Counted from the stretch's first letter, positions 1-9,759 are shown. The stretch is 64,000 bases of DNA from an uncultured Gammaproteobacteria bacterium (GCA_902556205.1 CACDVH010000003.1:121513-185512), one strand, 5' to 3'. Numbers and translations: made by a program. The notes: generated from the letters alone by a model not told the origin.

Positions 1-1
1 C

Positions 2-3000
2 ATTGTCTCTTCAAGGCTTAGTACGCTAGCCAAATTATCATCCCTTGAGTCTGGAATTATCGTTACTACAATTGAGGCGCTGTCTCAAAGAATATGTCCA
101 AGAGGCTTTATAGATAAGTATAGCCTTAGTCTTAAAAATAACCAGAATCTTGAGATTGACTCATTTACTGAAAATCTTATAAGGATTGGATATCGAAGAG
201 TAACAACGGTTATGGAGCAAGGTGAATTTTCATTAAAAGGTGCGCTAATTGACATGTACCCAATGGGTGCAAAAAACCCATATAGAATTGATCTTTTTGA
301 TAATGAAATTGAGTCGATTCGATCCTTTGATCCATCTTCACAGAGATCCATTGAAGTCATTGAAGAAATTCAACTTTTACCTGCAAGAGAATTTGCATCG
401 GATAAAGCTAGTATAGATATCTTTAAAAAAAACTATATATCTGAGTTTGGTAATACTGATGGTTTCATTTATACAGAGGTCAGTGAGGGACGCTATCCAG
501 GAGGGATAGAGTTCTATTTGCCATTGTTTTTTGAAACAACTGAAACCTTGTTTGATTTCATTCCAGATAATTCAGTCATTGCTTATCAAAAAGGAATTTC
601 TGAGTCAATTGATCTGCAGACTGAAGAGTTATTAGAGCGCTTTAACTACTGTCAAAACTCACTGGAAAGATTGCCCCTTGCAATTAACAAGGTTTTTTTA
701 AATAGTCACGATTTTTTTGCTGCCCTTAAGAAAAAAAAGCAGGTTCAAATTCAAACATCAAAGACACTCAAAGATGGGGGTTTAGACTTTAAATCTGTAA
801 TGCTCCCTCCAGTTAAAATTGAAGCTGAGGCCAATAAACCACTGAATAAACTATTCAGTTTCATTAATAACTTTAATGGACGCACTTTAATTGTTTGTGA
901 ATCAGAGGGGAGGCAAAGCGTTTTAAATGATTTACTATCTTCGTATGATATAAAAGCTGAAGAGTGCCTGAACTGGTCTGACTTCCTCAATCAAGATTCA
1001 AAACTCAGTATCACCCATGCAAGTTTAAGTGAAGGTGTTGTTTTTGAAAAAGTAGCGGTCATAACTGAAAATAATTTATTTGGACAAGATGCAGTTAGGC
1101 AGCAACGTAGGCGTCGAGCAAAACACAAAGATTTTGATGAGGCCATAAAAAGCTTAGTTGAAATTCAACTGGGTGATCCTGTAGTCCATGAACATTATGG
1201 CGTTGGGCGCTATTTAGGTCTGATTAGTCGAAGCTTTGATGACAATCAACAAGATTTTATCTCAGTAGAATATGCAAATAGATCAAAGCTGATGGTTCCT
1301 ATCACGAGCTTAAACCTCATTTCAAGATACACTGGAGTGAGTGCGGATAACGCACCTCTGCATAAATTAGGAAGTCAGCAGTGGACAAAGGCAAAAAGAA
1401 AAGCAGCTGAATCACTCTATGATGTTGCTGCTGAGCTATTAGAAATTTATGCAAAACGTGAGTCACAAAAAGGTTTTTCATACCCCAGCCCTAATGACTC
1501 ATATAGTTCCTTTGTATCAAGTTTTGCATTTGAAGAAACGCCTGATCAAATTAAAACAATGAATGATGTTTTAATGGATATGCAATCTGATAAACCCATG
1601 GATCGACTAGTCTGTGGTGACGTAGGATTCGGTAAAACTGAAATTGCAATGAGGGCTGCTTTCTTAGCCGTTGAATCAGGAAAGCAAGTTGCTATTCTGG
1701 TTCCAACAACGCTTCTAGCTAACCAACATTATCAAACCTTTAATGATCGTTTTTCTAAATTTCCAGTAGTTATTAAGTCTCTATCTAGATTTCAAAGTAC
1801 TAAAGAGCAAACACAAATTAAATCAGACCTCAAACTAGGAAAAATTGATATTGTAGTAGGAACTCACAAACTAATTCAAGGTGGCATTAGTTATAAAAAT
1901 CTTGGCTTAATAATTATTGATGAAGAGCATCGATTTGGCGTTAAACAAAAAGAGTCATTAAAAAAAATCCGTGGCCAAAGCGATATATTAACCATGACAG
2001 CAACACCAATCCCACGCTCACTAAATATGGCACTTGGCTCGTTGAGAGAGTTATCTATTATCGCCTCTCCTCCAGCAAAGAGAACTGCAATACAGACCTT
2101 CGTTGATGAGTGGGACAACAACATAATTACCGAAGCTTGCTCAAGAGAACTGCATAGAGGTGGTCAAATTTTTGTTGTGCATAATGACATCGATACGATT
2201 GACAACATGGCAGAGTCATTAAGAGAACTTATGCCGAATATAAAAATTAGGATTGCCCATGGTCAAATGCCAAGCAAGGAACTTGAGCAAATAATGACTG
2301 ATTTTTATCACCAGCGTTTTCAAATTCTAGTTTGCACAACAATTATTGAGACTGGAATCGATATACCAAGCGCCAATACCATTATTATTAACAATGCACA
2401 AAATTTTGGCCTTGCTCAGCTTCATCAGCTTCGTGGCAGGGTTGGCCGCTCTCATCACAAAGCTTATGCCTATTTGGTCATAAAATCACACCAATCCATA
2501 ACTGATAATGCTAGAAAACGTCTGGATGCAATTGCTTCATTGGAAGAGTTGGGCGCTGGCTTTATGTTGGCGAATCATGACCTTGAAATAAGAGGCGCGG
2601 GTGACCTATTGGGTGAAAATCAAAGCGGCAAGATTTCTGAGATTGGCTTTAATCTTTATCATGATTTACTAAAACGAACCATTCATGCCATAAAGAATAA
2701 CTATAAACTTGATATTAAAGATACCTCACTGGAAGAGATAGAAATTAATCCAGGGATCGCCTGCATCATCCCAGAGACTTATTTGCCTGATGTTCATGAG
2801 CGCCTGATTCTTTACAAAAGGATTGCAAGTGCTGAGCAGGAAGACGAATTGAAAGAACTAAAGGTTGAAATGATTGATCGATTTGGGCCTCTTCCTGAGC
2901 CAACTCAAAATTTATTTGAATCATCCTCCCTTAAGAATTTTTCTCAAAATATTGGAATTCTTAAAATCAATATCTATGACGACAAGGCAGAAATTACTTT

Positions 3001-3166
3001 AAATGACAGCAACAGCATTGATACAGCAAAAATTATCAATCTAATCCAAACAAAGCCTCAACAGTTTCAACTAAAAAATCAAAAAACCCTGGTAATAAAT
3101 GAAGTTATGGAGGCTGATCAATTTAGAATTAAAAAAATTGGCAATATAGTTAAGTCCCTGGTTTAG
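2..3166 (+). CDS. mfd: Transcription-repair coupling factor Mfd, 5'-truncated by window edge
   Basis: Mfd is the DNA translocase that removes stalled RNA polymerase from damaged template and recruits UvrA. The reading frame is open from base 2, upstream of the first internal ATG at 212, and that stretch reads as the Mfd N-terminal region, so the true start lies outside the window. Visible parts in order are the UvrB-homology and linker region, the RNA-polymerase-interacting domain (GDPVVHEHYGVGRYLGL, codons near 1174-1225), then the superfamily 2 motor with Walker A GDVGFGKTE, a DEEH box (IIIDEEHRFG), TATPIPRSL, and a helicase C-terminal domain with QLRGRVGRS and the translocation motif region. 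A TRCF C-terminal domain closes the protein, which ends at a TAG. It is convergent with the next gene. The call is secure; only the start is missing. Confidence 0.97.
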   Translation: MVSSRLSTLAKLSSLESGIIVTTIEALSQRICPRGFIDKYSLSLKNNQNLEIDSFTENLIRIGYRRVTTVMEQGEFSLKGALIDMYPMGAKNPYRIDLFDNEIESIRSFDPSSQRSIEVIEEIQLLPAREFASDKASIDIFKKNYISEFGNTDGFIYTEVSEGRYPGGIEFYLPLFFETTETLFDFIPDNSVIAYQKGISESIDLQTEELLERFNYCQNSLERLPLAINKVFLNSHDFFAALKKKKQVQIQTSKTLKDGGLDFKSVMLPPVKIEAEANKPLNKLFSFINNFNGRTLIVCESEGRQSVLNDLLSSYDIKAEECLNWSDFLNQDSKLSITHASLSEGVVFEKVAVITENNLFGQDAVRQQRRRRAKHKDFDEAIKSLVEIQLGDPVVHEHYGVGRYLGLISRSFDDNQQDFISVEYANRSKLMVPITSLNLISRYTGVSADNAPLHKLGSQQWTKAKRKAAESLYDVAAELLEIYAKRESQKGFSYPSPNDSYSSFVSSFAFEETPDQIKTMNDVLMDMQSDKPMDRLVCGDVGFGKTEIAMRAAFLAVESGKQVAILVPTTLLANQHYQTFNDRFSKFPVVIKSLSRFQSTKEQTQIKSDLKLGKIDIVVGTHKLIQGGISYKNLGLIIIDEEHRFGVKQKESLKKIRGQSDILTMTATPIPRSLNMALGSLRELSIIASPPAKRTAIQTFVDEWDNNIITEACSRELHRGGQIFVVHNDIDTIDNMAESLRELMPNIKIRIAHGQMPSKELEQIMTDFYHQRFQILVCTTIIETGIDIPSANTIIINNAQNFGLAQLHQLRGRVGRSHHKAYAYLVIKSHQSITDNARKRLDAIASLEELGAGFMLANHDLEIRGAGDLLGENQSGKISEIGFNLYHDLLKRTIHAIKNNYKLDIKDTSLEEIEINPGIACIIPETYLPDVHERLILYKRIASAEQEDELKELKVEMIDRFGPLPEPTQNLFESSSLKNFSQNIGILKINIYDDKAEITLNDSNSIDTAKIINLIQTKPQQFQLKNQKTLVINEVMEADQFRIKKIGNIVKSLV

Positions 3167-3192
3167 TTAGCTCACTTGCACTGAAGAGCTAA
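3167..3192. terminator. Hairpin between convergent mfd and MASE1-like gene
   Basis: Immediately after the mfd stop codon, TTAGCTC (3167-3173) pairs with GAGCTAA (3186-3192) across a 12-base loop. There is only a weak A/T-rich tail on either side, so this may be a shared, inefficient terminator for two converging genes. Confidence 0.4.
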
Positions 3193-3210
3193 AATATTCT
3201 TAGTCAAAAA

Positions 3211-3786
3211 TTATTCTGAAGGCGCAATCTTTGGAAAAAAATATTTGATAAAGGGAACAACCACAAGAGCTGCAAAAAATAAAACTATCAAGCAGCCTAA
3301 AACGTCCCCCATTAAGTAGTTCCTCAAGAAGTCAGTCGCATTAATTGTCTCATTAGCTTGACCATTTGAAACAATATAAGAAGATACAAAAAATGCAGTA
3401 AGTGTATTAAATAAAGCGGTTAAGATTGCTAAAAAAATAAGATGGTGGAATACAAGTTTGTCGCCATCAAAAAAATTAGACAGTTTGAAAAACCTCATAC
3501 TCGCAATAGCAAGGGCTGGCCCAATTGCTCCAGCAATAGTCCGAATCAGTGTTACCTGGTCAAAAAAAGGTTGAGAGTGAAACCAAAATTCAGAAAACTG
3601 TGATGCTAATATAGCGGCAAAAACCACCCTAAATCCAAATAATAAAAAACATAGTGACATCGCTCCCAAGGGTAGCCAGATAAGATTGCCGACAAAGGGG
3701 TAGGATGGCCCATTAATTAGATAACAAAAAACAACTATCAAAAATGTTACTATTTGAGGCTGGAACTCTAAAGCATAAGATTTCAT
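3211..3786 (-). CDS. MASE1-like integral membrane protein without output domain
   Basis: A 191-residue hydrophobic protein with about five or six predicted membrane spans. The C-terminal half contains FLRNYLMGDVLGCLIVLF, which resembles the conserved W/GD-x2-G segment of MASE1 sensor domains. MASE1 domains normally sit at the N-terminus of diguanylate cyclases or histidine kinases, but here the protein ends after the membrane part with no GGDEF, EAL or kinase domain. The start is supported by GAGG 8 bases upstream. A 21-codon open frame lies 12 bases upstream on the same strand. Function is unknown: it may be a stand-alone membrane sensor or a small transporter-like protein. The MASE1 assignment is by eye and moderate. 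Confidence 0.6.
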   Translation of the reverse strand: MKSYALEFQPQIVTFLIVVFCYLINGPSYPFVGNLIWLPLGAMSLCFLLFGFRVVFAAILASQFSEFWFHSQPFFDQVTLIRTIAGAIGPALAIASMRFFKLSNFFDGDKLVFHHLIFLAILTALFNTLTAFFVSSYIVSNGQANETINATDFLRNYLMGDVLGCLIVLFFAALVVVPFIKYFFPKIAPSE

Positions 3787-3798
3787 AAAGTTTTCCTC

Positions 3799-3864
3799 TC
3801 ACAAATTTCTAGATTTATCGAAGATAGCAAAAGTATCACTTTCTAGTATGTATCTTTGTTTCAT
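3799..3864 (-). CDS. Possible 21-residue leader peptide upstream of MASE1-like gene
   Basis: On the minus strand an ATG at 3864 opens a 21-codon frame ending in TGA at 3799, beginning MKQRYILESD. It is preceded by GGAG with a 5-base spacer, a good ribosome site, and it stops 12 bases before the start of the MASE1-like gene, so the two could be cotranscribed and translationally coupled. The peptide is charged and not hydrophobic. No family is recognised. Chance cannot be excluded for a frame this short; the support is the ribosome site and its placement. Confidence 0.35.
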   Translation of the reverse strand: MKQRYILESDTFAIFDKSRNL

Positions 3865-4268
3865 TTTAACTCCTTATCGTTCGCTTTAAGTCTGTAGATT
3901 AGGATAAAAAGTCAGACTCGCTATGCTATTTTTAAGTGGTCGTTATCATCCAAAGATGCCCCTCCACTTAGTTAAATTTTGTGATGCCCTACATCACAAC
4001 CTCAACTGTTGTTTTTTGTTTTATTCAAGGTACTGGCAGTCAATCCACAACCTTTCCTACGCTTTTTTAAAAAGTGGCCATTAGGCAACCCACTTTAGCT
4101 TTATTAGAAGATACTCACCGATTGCTCAGATTGTCCTTCATCTGCGAGTATGTTGAAGAAACCACTCTGTATTGACTTGTTACTCACTGCTTGCAGTATC
4201 AGTCGAGTCCTATTGGATTGGATTATAGTGAGGTCTCTATAGGCTTCGCTCACTTGATAAATTTACAC
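3865..4268. other. Non-coding gap with hairpins, no gene recognised
   Basis: About 400 bases between the putative leader peptide and the winged-helix gene. I see no credible reading frame and no tRNA or known small-RNA fold. It contains an 8-bp hairpin, TTGTGATG (3979-3986) with CATCACAA (3992-3999) and a 5-base loop, and a second weaker inverted repeat AGTGAG/CTCACT near 4230-4256, downstream of the winged-helix gene on the minus strand. It may hold regulatory sequence or decayed DNA. Confidence 0.4.
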
Positions 4269-4553
4269 TTATTTTTGAAAGGACAAGATCATCTCTCTTT
4301 TATCTACCGTCGACTGATCAGCTCTAACAATATTATTAGATGTTAGAAAAAGAACTGCTCTTTTGATTGTTGACAGGGAGTATTTTGAAAAGTACGGGTC
4401 ATTTTTTATTGAAGTGATAGTGACATTTGAATTAGAACTTATAAATGAAAAAACTGCTTTTTCCACCTCAGAATATCCACTCAAACCAAATTCCTGCTCA
4501 CATTCATCTAAAGCTTTTCTAAGTTGAAATAATCTACTTACCGCTTTCTTCAT
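4269..4553 (-). CDS. Small winged-helix DNA-binding protein, MarR-like
   Basis: A 94-residue protein with a basic N-terminal helix followed by a helix-turn-helix and wing pattern: residues about 30-80 include VEKAVFSFISSNSNVTITSI, then SLSTIKRAVLFLTSNNIV, which looks like a recognition helix and the start of a wing as in MarR-type or replication-initiator-like winged helices. There is no ligand or dimerisation domain. It stands alone between the gene-free gap and the PfkB kinase gene, in the same direction as its neighbours. A transcriptional regulator is the likely role, targets unknown. It might control the MASE1-like gene next to it, but nothing in the sequence proves this. Confidence 0.55.
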   Translation of the reverse strand: MKKAVSRLFQLRKALDECEQEFGLSGYSEVEKAVFSFISSNSNVTITSIKNDPYFSKYSLSTIKRAVLFLTSNNIVRADQSTVDKREMILSFQK

Positions 4554-4650
4554 AACTTACCTCAAATATTTAAATTGATTAAACTTTTTAACTTCTAGTG
4601 TTTATTCTATTCATTTATAGCAACATACACAAGGCTATTTGCAAAAAAAA

Positions 4651-5652
4651 CTAGTCTAATTTGAATTGCTGCTTGAGACTAATGTATTCAATTGACTTAA
4701 TTCTTGGACCGAATTGACTGACTACTCTTGAGGAGGCGGCATTTGCAAAATCAGCTGCCCATGCAAAACCTTTACCCCTACTTAAGGCATGTAAAAAAGC
4801 ACCTGCAAACATATCGCCTGCACCATTCGTATCTACTGCGCTTGCTAAAACTCCATCAGTATGAATGAGATTGTTACCATCAAATACTAAAGACCCCCCA
4901 GGGCCTCTGGTAATCACAAAAGTCTTTGCATATTTTTTTAAACCCTCTGCTGCTGCTTCTATCGTGTGAGTTCCTGTAAAGCTTCTTGCTTCATCTCCAT
5001 TGCAAAAAATCAAATCAAGACCATCATCGCCAATTATAGTTTTAATGTTATCTGAAAATACCTCAACAACAAAAGGATCAGAGAGGCTCAGAGAGGTTTT
5101 GACACCATTATCTTTTGCGTACTGCATTGCATCACGCGCAACTGCTGTTCTTTGATCATCAGTTACGACATATCCCTCTATATATAACCAGTCAGAGTTA
5201 GAAAGTGCCTCTTCATCAACTTCACGATAAGTTAGTTCGAGACTCGCTCCCAAATTAGTATTCATCGTTCTTTCTGCATCGGGCGTCACCATGACCAGAC
5301 ATTTTCCGGTCACTCCACTTGATGGATCTACCTGATGAAAATCAACTCCTGATTTTTTAAGGTCTTTGACAAAAAAATCGCCCATCTCATCATCGGCTAC
5401 CTTGCCTGAAAAAAAGGCAATAGAACCGAACATACTTGCTGCAACAACTGAGTTACATGCCGAGCCTCCACAGCTCATCTTGACAGGAACACGCTGAGTC
5501 GTCAGGGAGTCGATAAGATATTTTTGTCGCTCAGCGTCAACTAAAGTCATCAGCCCTTTACCAATGTCATTTTCTTTAATAAATGAATCATTGACTACAA
5601 CTTCAGTATCAACAATTGCAGCACCCATTCCATAAATGTTATATTTTTTCAT
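4651..5652 (-). CDS. PfkB-family kinase, probable adenosine/nucleoside kinase
   Basis: A 333-residue ribokinase-fold enzyme that phosphorylates a sugar or nucleoside hydroxyl with ATP. The N-terminal PfkB signature is seen as SCGGSACNSVVAASMFG, and the C-terminal signature with the anion hole and catalytic Asp as DTNGAGDMFAGAFLHALSRG. Length and overall pattern match the group annotated as adenosine kinase in gammaproteobacteria, which salvages adenosine to AMP; ribokinase or fructokinase specificity cannot be excluded by eye. It ends 19 bases after ispH begins to be cleared on the minus strand, so it is probably downstream in the ispH transcript or independently expressed from the 5653-5671 spacer. 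The enzyme class is sure, the substrate less so. Confidence 0.8.
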   Translation of the reverse strand: MKKYNIYGMGAAIVDTEVVVNDSFIKENDIGKGLMTLVDAERQKYLIDSLTTQRVPVKMSCGGSACNSVVAASMFGSIAFFSGKVADDEMGDFFVKDLKKSGVDFHQVDPSSGVTGKCLVMVTPDAERTMNTNLGASLELTYREVDEEALSNSDWLYIEGYVVTDDQRTAVARDAMQYAKDNGVKTSLSLSDPFVVEVFSDNIKTIIGDDGLDLIFCNGDEARSFTGTHTIEAAAEGLKKYAKTFVITRGPGGSLVFDGNNLIHTDGVLASAVDTNGAGDMFAGAFLHALSRGKGFAWAADFANAASSRVVSQFGPRIKSIEYISLKQQFKLD

Positions 5653-5671
5653 TCTTTATCATTGTTTTATA

Positions 5672-6601
5672 TTAATTTTTTAAAGATGCAGGCACAGGAA
5701 AATTAACATCTTCTTTTGCCCCCTCAACCTCAATAATCTCATGCCCACCCTGGGACATTAAGAAACTCACCACTTCTTGAACCAATATTTCAGGCGCTGA
5801 TGCGCCTGCAGTTATTCCTACCGAACTAATATTTTCTAGCCACTTCTCCTCAATATCATCAGAACTATCTATTAAGTAAGCTGGCTTACCTTGATTATCA
5901 GCAATTTCTTTCAAACGATTCGAATTTGAAGAGTTTTTTGAGCCAATGACTATGAGAATTTCTGAATGTTTAATTACCTCTTTGACTGAATCCTGACGAT
6001 TTTGCGTTGCATAGCAAATATCACTCTTCTTTGGCGACTGTATATTTGGAAATTTGTCTTGCAATGCCTCAATCACCTCTGTTGTGTCATCCACTGATAA
6101 TGTTGTTTGAGTGGTGTATGAAATGTCTCTTTCTTGACTAAAAGTTAACCCTTCAATGTCATTGATTGATTCTACTAAAGTGATATTTTTTGATTCAGGC
6201 GACTGACCGAGGGTTCCCTCCACTTCTGGGTGACCTGCATGACCAATAAGGATAACCTGATGATTATTTTTTTGGCGACGAATTACTTCCTTATGCACCT
6301 TAGTCACCAGTGGACAAGTTGCATCATAAATAACAGCTGAGATATTACTGGCCTCTCTTCGAACCTTTTTGGAGACCCCGTGTGCGCTGTAGATGACTAC
6401 ACTTCCTTCTGGGACCTCAGAAATTTCATCAACAAAGATAGCACCTTTATTCTTCAGATTATTGACAACATATTTATTATGAACGACCTCATGTCTTACG
6501 TATATAGGTGAGCCATGCTTTTCAATGGCACGCTCAACTATCTCTATAGCTCTGTCAACTCCAGCACAAAAGCCCCTAGGATTAGCTAAATATATTTTCA
6601 A
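5672..6601 (-). CDS. ispH: 4-hydroxy-3-methylbut-2-enyl diphosphate reductase IspH
   Basis: IspH performs the last step of the MEP isoprenoid pathway, reducing HMBPP to IPP and DMAPP with a cytosolic 4Fe-4S enzyme. The three cluster cysteines are visible in GFCAGVDRA (residue 12), [11 protein letters not shown] (about 95) and [11 protein letters not shown] (about 195). The substrate histidines and the TQTTLS threonine motif are also present. At 309 residues it matches the usual length. It lies in a minus-strand run between accD and the PfkB kinase, with 25 bases to accD. Confidence 0.97.
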   Translation of the reverse strand: MKIYLANPRGFCAGVDRAIEIVERAIEKHGSPIYVRHEVVHNKYVVNNLKNKGAIFVDEISEVPEGSVVIYSAHGVSKKVRREASNISAVIYDATCPLVTKVHKEVIRRQKNNHQVILIGHAGHPEVEGTLGQSPESKNITLVESINDIEGLTFSQERDISYTTQTTLSVDDTTEVIEALQDKFPNIQSPKKSDICYATQNRQDSVKEVIKHSEILIVIGSKNSSNSNRLKEIADNQGKPAYLIDSSDDIEEKWLENISSVGITAGASAPEILVQEVVSFLMSQGGHEIIEVEGAKEDVNFPVPASLKN

Positions 6602-6626
6602 AGTTTAATACTTAATATTAAAAAAA

Positions 6627-7472
6627 TTATGCAGAGGAATGAAGGGCTGATAGCAATTGAAAAATCTTGTTTCTTAATTCTGAGCGAGGAACAATCATAT
6701 CAAGAGCACCCTTCTCGAGTAAAAACTCACTCCTTTGAAAACCTTCTGGAAGCTCCTCACGAACGGTTTGCTCAACCACTCTTGCACCAGCAAAACCAAT
6801 CCTAGCATTGGGTTCAGCGATTTGGATATCTCCAAGCATAGCAAGACTTGCTGAGACGCCACCCATGGTAGGGTCTGTTAAAACTGAAATAAAAGGAATT
6901 TTTTTATCGGCCAATAGTTTCACAGCAAGAGATGTTTTAGACATTTGCATCAAAGAAAATAACCCTTCTTGCATACGCGCCCCACCGCTCGCAGAAAAGC
7001 AAACAAAAGGCTGATTGTTTTTGATAGCAGAATTAACAGCCCTCACAAACTTTTCACCTACAACTGAGCCCATTGAACCACCCATAAAACTAAAATCAAA
7101 GGCCGCAGTAACAACTGGCATTCCTTTCAAAAAGCCACTTTTAACAACTAAAGCATCTTTTTCTTTAGTAAATTTTTGTGCATCCTGATAACGATCCTTA
7201 TATTTTTTTTGATCCTTAAACTTTAAAGGATCGGCAGATTGAACATTTGCTGCTATTTCAACCTGATTTTCCAAATCAAGAAAATTCTCAAGTCTTTTTC
7301 TTGCGGAAATTCTTAGATGATGATTACACTTTGGACAAACATAGAGAAGACGCTCTAGCTCTTCCTGATAAAGAACCCTATTGCACTCAGGGCATTTACT
7401 CCAAAGTCCTTCGGGTATATTCTTTTTTGCATTCTTGCCAATAGATGGCATTATTTTTTCTAACCAACTCAT
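6627..7472 (-). CDS. accD: Acetyl-CoA carboxylase carboxyltransferase subunit beta
   Basis: AccD forms the carboxyltransferase of acetyl-CoA carboxylase with AccA and makes malonyl-CoA for fatty acid synthesis. The N-terminal zinc ribbon has four cysteines at residues 27, 30, 46 and 49 (CPEC and CPKC), and the crotonase-fold carboxyltransferase core follows, with [13 protein letters not shown] and [11 protein letters not shown], the acyl-CoA oxyanion-hole segment. At 281 residues it is typical. The gene follows trpA by 12 bases on the minus strand, the common trpA-accD pairing, so the two are almost certainly cotranscribed. Confidence 0.97.
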   Translation of the reverse strand: MSWLEKIMPSIGKNAKKNIPEGLWSKCPECNRVLYQEELERLLYVCPKCNHHLRISARKRLENFLDLENQVEIAANVQSADPLKFKDQKKYKDRYQDAQKFTKEKDALVVKSGFLKGMPVVTAAFDFSFMGGSMGSVVGEKFVRAVNSAIKNNQPFVCFSASGGARMQEGLFSLMQMSKTSLAVKLLADKKIPFISVLTDPTMGGVSASLAMLGDIQIAEPNARIGFAGARVVEQTVREELPEGFQRSEFLLEKGALDMIVPRSELRNKIFQLLSALHSSA

Positions 7473-7484
7473 ACTTTACCTTAA

Positions 7485-8285
7485 TTAAGTAATTGCGCTA
7501 GAGATCTCTTTAGCCAGATTCCCAACCTTAGTGACCATTTTATCCTTATCAGAAGAGAGCTCCTCAACGATTGAAACCAGAGCGCTGCCAACAATCACAG
7601 CATCAGCATTTTCACCCACTTGCTTTGCTGTTTGAGCATCTTTAATTCCAAAACCAACACCCACTGGGATTTTGATATAGTTTCTCATTCTCTTTAAGTG
7701 AAAGTTGACAGAGTCAACATCTAAATTACCTGCGCCCGTTACCCCCTTAAGAGAAACGTAATAAATGTATCCACTCGCTATCTTTGAAATATCCTCTAAG
7801 CGCTCATCTGTTGTTGTTGGTGCGACTAAAAAGATTAAATCAATCTGATATTTATCGAGTTCTTTTTTAAGGTCTGCGGCCTCTTCTGGAGGCATATCAA
7901 CAACCAGAATTCCATCCACTCCAGCTTCATCTGCTCTAGCTGCAAAATCTGTAAAGCCAAACACTTCAATTGGATTGGTATAACCCATTAATACAATACC
8001 AGTGCTTTGATTATGCTCTCTGAACCTTTCGACAATTGCAAAAACATCATGAAGATCTATACCATCTGCTACCGCTCTCTCATGTGATTTTGCGATCACC
8101 GGGCCATCAGCCATTGGATCAGAGAATGGCATGCCTAATTCAATAATATCAGCACCACTATCTGCAAGAGTAAAAACAAGCGCTTCACAATTATCTAGAC
8201 CACCATCCCCAGCAGTAATGAAAGGAATGAAAGCAGTTTGATCAGCTTCATCCAGTTTTTTGAAAATATTAAAGATTCGCGACAT
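7485..8285 (-). CDS. trpA: Tryptophan synthase alpha subunit
   Basis: TrpA cleaves indole-3-glycerol phosphate to indole and glyceraldehyde-3-phosphate and passes indole to TrpB. The catalytic glutamate lies in IIELGMPFSDPMADGPVI and the catalytic aspartate in GVDGILVVDMPPEE; the phosphate loop GVGFGIKDAQTA is also present. It is a 266-residue TIM barrel of normal length. It sits before accD, but upstream is hemE rather than trpB, so the alpha subunit is separated from its usual partner gene here. A 69-base gap to hemE may hold its own promoter. Confidence 0.97.
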   Translation of the reverse strand: MSRIFNIFKKLDEADQTAFIPFITAGDGGLDNCEALVFTLADSGADIIELGMPFSDPMADGPVIAKSHERAVADGIDLHDVFAIVERFREHNQSTGIVLMGYTNPIEVFGFTDFAARADEAGVDGILVVDMPPEEAADLKKELDKYQIDLIFLVAPTTTDERLEDISKIASGYIYYVSLKGVTGAGNLDVDSVNFHLKRMRNYIKIPVGVGFGIKDAQTAKQVGENADAVIVGSALVSIVEELSSDKDKMVTKVGNLAKEISSAIT

Positions 8286-8354
8286 AGTATTATTTTATTT
8301 TTTAATTAAATTAATTTTAACATAGTGACATTAGATCTCTATTTAACTGATTTT

Positions 8355-9395
8355 TTATTTTGGATATGAATGCACTGCATCGACTAAGACTTTCATGCTC
8401 TCTGGATTAACCTCAGGTGTAATCCCATGGCCTAAATTGAATACATGTCCAGTCGAACCTTTAAACTGATCTAGAATTTTATGCGCCTCAGTTTTAATAA
8501 CCTCTGGCGATGCATAGAGTACTGATGGGTCAAGATTACCCTGCAACGCTACCTGGCTTCCAACTCGTCTCTCTGCCTCTCCTATCTCAACCGTCCAGTC
8601 AATACCAACTGCGTCACAGCCAGTAGCAGCAATTTGTTCAAGCCAAACTGAGCCTCCTTTTGTAAAAAGAGTCACTGGAATGACTCTGCCTTCATATTCT
8701 CGCCTAATTCCATTAACAATTTTTGACATATACCTGAGGGAAAAGTTTTCATAGCTCTCTTTGTTCAAAAGACCACCCCAGGTATCGAATATCATAACTG
8801 AGTCAGCGCCGGCCTCAATCTGAGAATTTAGATAATCAATAACGGTATCAGCAAGCACATCTAAAAGTTGGTGCATATGCTTTGGATTCTCATACATAAG
8901 TCCTTTTACTTTTGAGAAGGTCTTGCTAGAACCACCCTCAACCATATAGGTAGCGAGTGTCCATGGACTCCCAGTAAAACCAATGAGTGGAACCCTATCC
9001 TTCAGATTTTTTTTGATAACAGAGACGGCTTCACTCACATAAGAGAGCTCCTTAGAAACATCTGGCTTATGCAATTGCTCAATGTCATTAAGCGTGCTAA
9101 GTGGATGAGTAAACTTTGGACCCTCACCTTCAACAAAGTGAAGTCCAAGGCCCATTGCATCTGGAATAGTCAAGATATCTGAAAAAAGAATGGCTGCATC
9201 CAAATCAAACCTTTCAAGGGGCTGAAGAGTTACTTCACAAGCCAAGTCGCTTGATTTGCAGAGTGTTAAAAAATCTCCCGCCTTTTTTCGAGTAGCGCGG
9301 TATTCTGGTAAATATCTACCCGCCTGCCTCATGACCCAAATAGGTGTTCGGGTTACTTCTTTTTTTAGTAGCGCATTAATGTAGTCGAATGCCAT
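8355..9395 (-). CDS. hemE: Uroporphyrinogen decarboxylase
   Basis: HemE removes four acetate carboxyl groups from uroporphyrinogen III to give coproporphyrinogen III for haem. Signature segments are [16 protein letters not shown] near the N-terminus and [17 protein letters not shown] around residue 140, with the catalytic Asp in [14 protein letters not shown]. At 346 residues it is slightly shorter than the usual 354. The gene lies downstream of rpmE on the minus strand, but a strong terminator separates them, so it probably has its own promoter in the 9396-9460 interval. Confidence 0.97.
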   Translation of the reverse strand: MAFDYINALLKKEVTRTPIWVMRQAGRYLPEYRATRKKAGDFLTLCKSSDLACEVTLQPLERFDLDAAILFSDILTIPDAMGLGLHFVEGEGPKFTHPLSTLNDIEQLHKPDVSKELSYVSEAVSVIKKNLKDRVPLIGFTGSPWTLATYMVEGGSSKTFSKVKGLMYENPKHMHQLLDVLADTVIDYLNSQIEAGADSVMIFDTWGGLLNKESYENFSLRYMSKIVNGIRREYEGRVIPVTLFTKGGSVWLEQIAATGCDAVGIDWTVEIGEAERRVGSQVALQGNLDPSVLYASPEVIKTEAHKILDQFKGSTGHVFNLGHGITPEVNPESMKVLVDAVHSYPK

Positions 9396-9460
9396 TATGT
9401 TGTCTCAAAAATAGTTGATTATATCAATTTTAAGGCTTTTCTTTAGTTTTCATCTGACAC

Positions 9461-9484
9461 AAAAAAAGCCACATTTGTGGCTTT
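9461..9484 (-). terminator. Rho-independent terminator of rpmE
   Basis: On the minus strand, AAAGCCACA pairs with TGTGGCTTT (9465-9484) and is followed by a run of seven U in the transcript. It starts about 20 bases beyond the rpmE stop. Confidence 0.9.
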
Positions 9485-9504
9485 AAGTGCGTCTTAATTT
9501 GAAA

Positions 9505-9717
9505 TTAACGTTTGAAAGCGCCGTAACGTGACTTGAACTTTTCAACACGTCCAGCAGTATCCATAATTTTTTGCTTTCCAGTGTAGAAAGGATGACAGCT
9601 TGAACAAACATCAAGATGAATTTCGTCTTTACTTGAAGTTGAGCGTGTCTCAAATGAGTTGCCGCAACTGCACACAACTTTAATAGTTCTGTATGAAGGG
9701 TGAATATCTGTTTGCAT
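9505..9717 (-). CDS. rpmE: 50S ribosomal protein bL31, zinc-binding type
   Basis: A 70-residue bL31 protein of the large ribosomal subunit. It keeps the four zinc-ligand cysteines of the C+ form: C16 and C18 in VVCSCGN, and C37 and C40 in [15 protein letters not shown], the last being the family's signature. No second, zinc-free paralogue is visible in the window. It is monocistronic, with a terminator directly downstream. Confidence 0.97.
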   Translation of the reverse strand: MQTDIHPSYRTIKVVCSCGNSFETRSTSSKDEIHLDVCSSCHPFYTGKQKIMDTAGRVEKFKSRYGAFKR

Positions 9718-9759
9718 AACTTTAAATCTTCAAGTTTCTAAAAAGGAATGAATTATATA

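Noticed and set aside
3865..4268. 6S RNA, tRNA or another known RNA gene in the gap
   Set aside because: No cloverleaf, no CCA end and no long imperfect double hairpin as in 6S RNA could be drawn.
9483..9677. 64-codon open frame overlapping rpmE in another frame
   Set aside because: It is a shadow of bL31, whose own frame carries the zinc cysteines and family signature.
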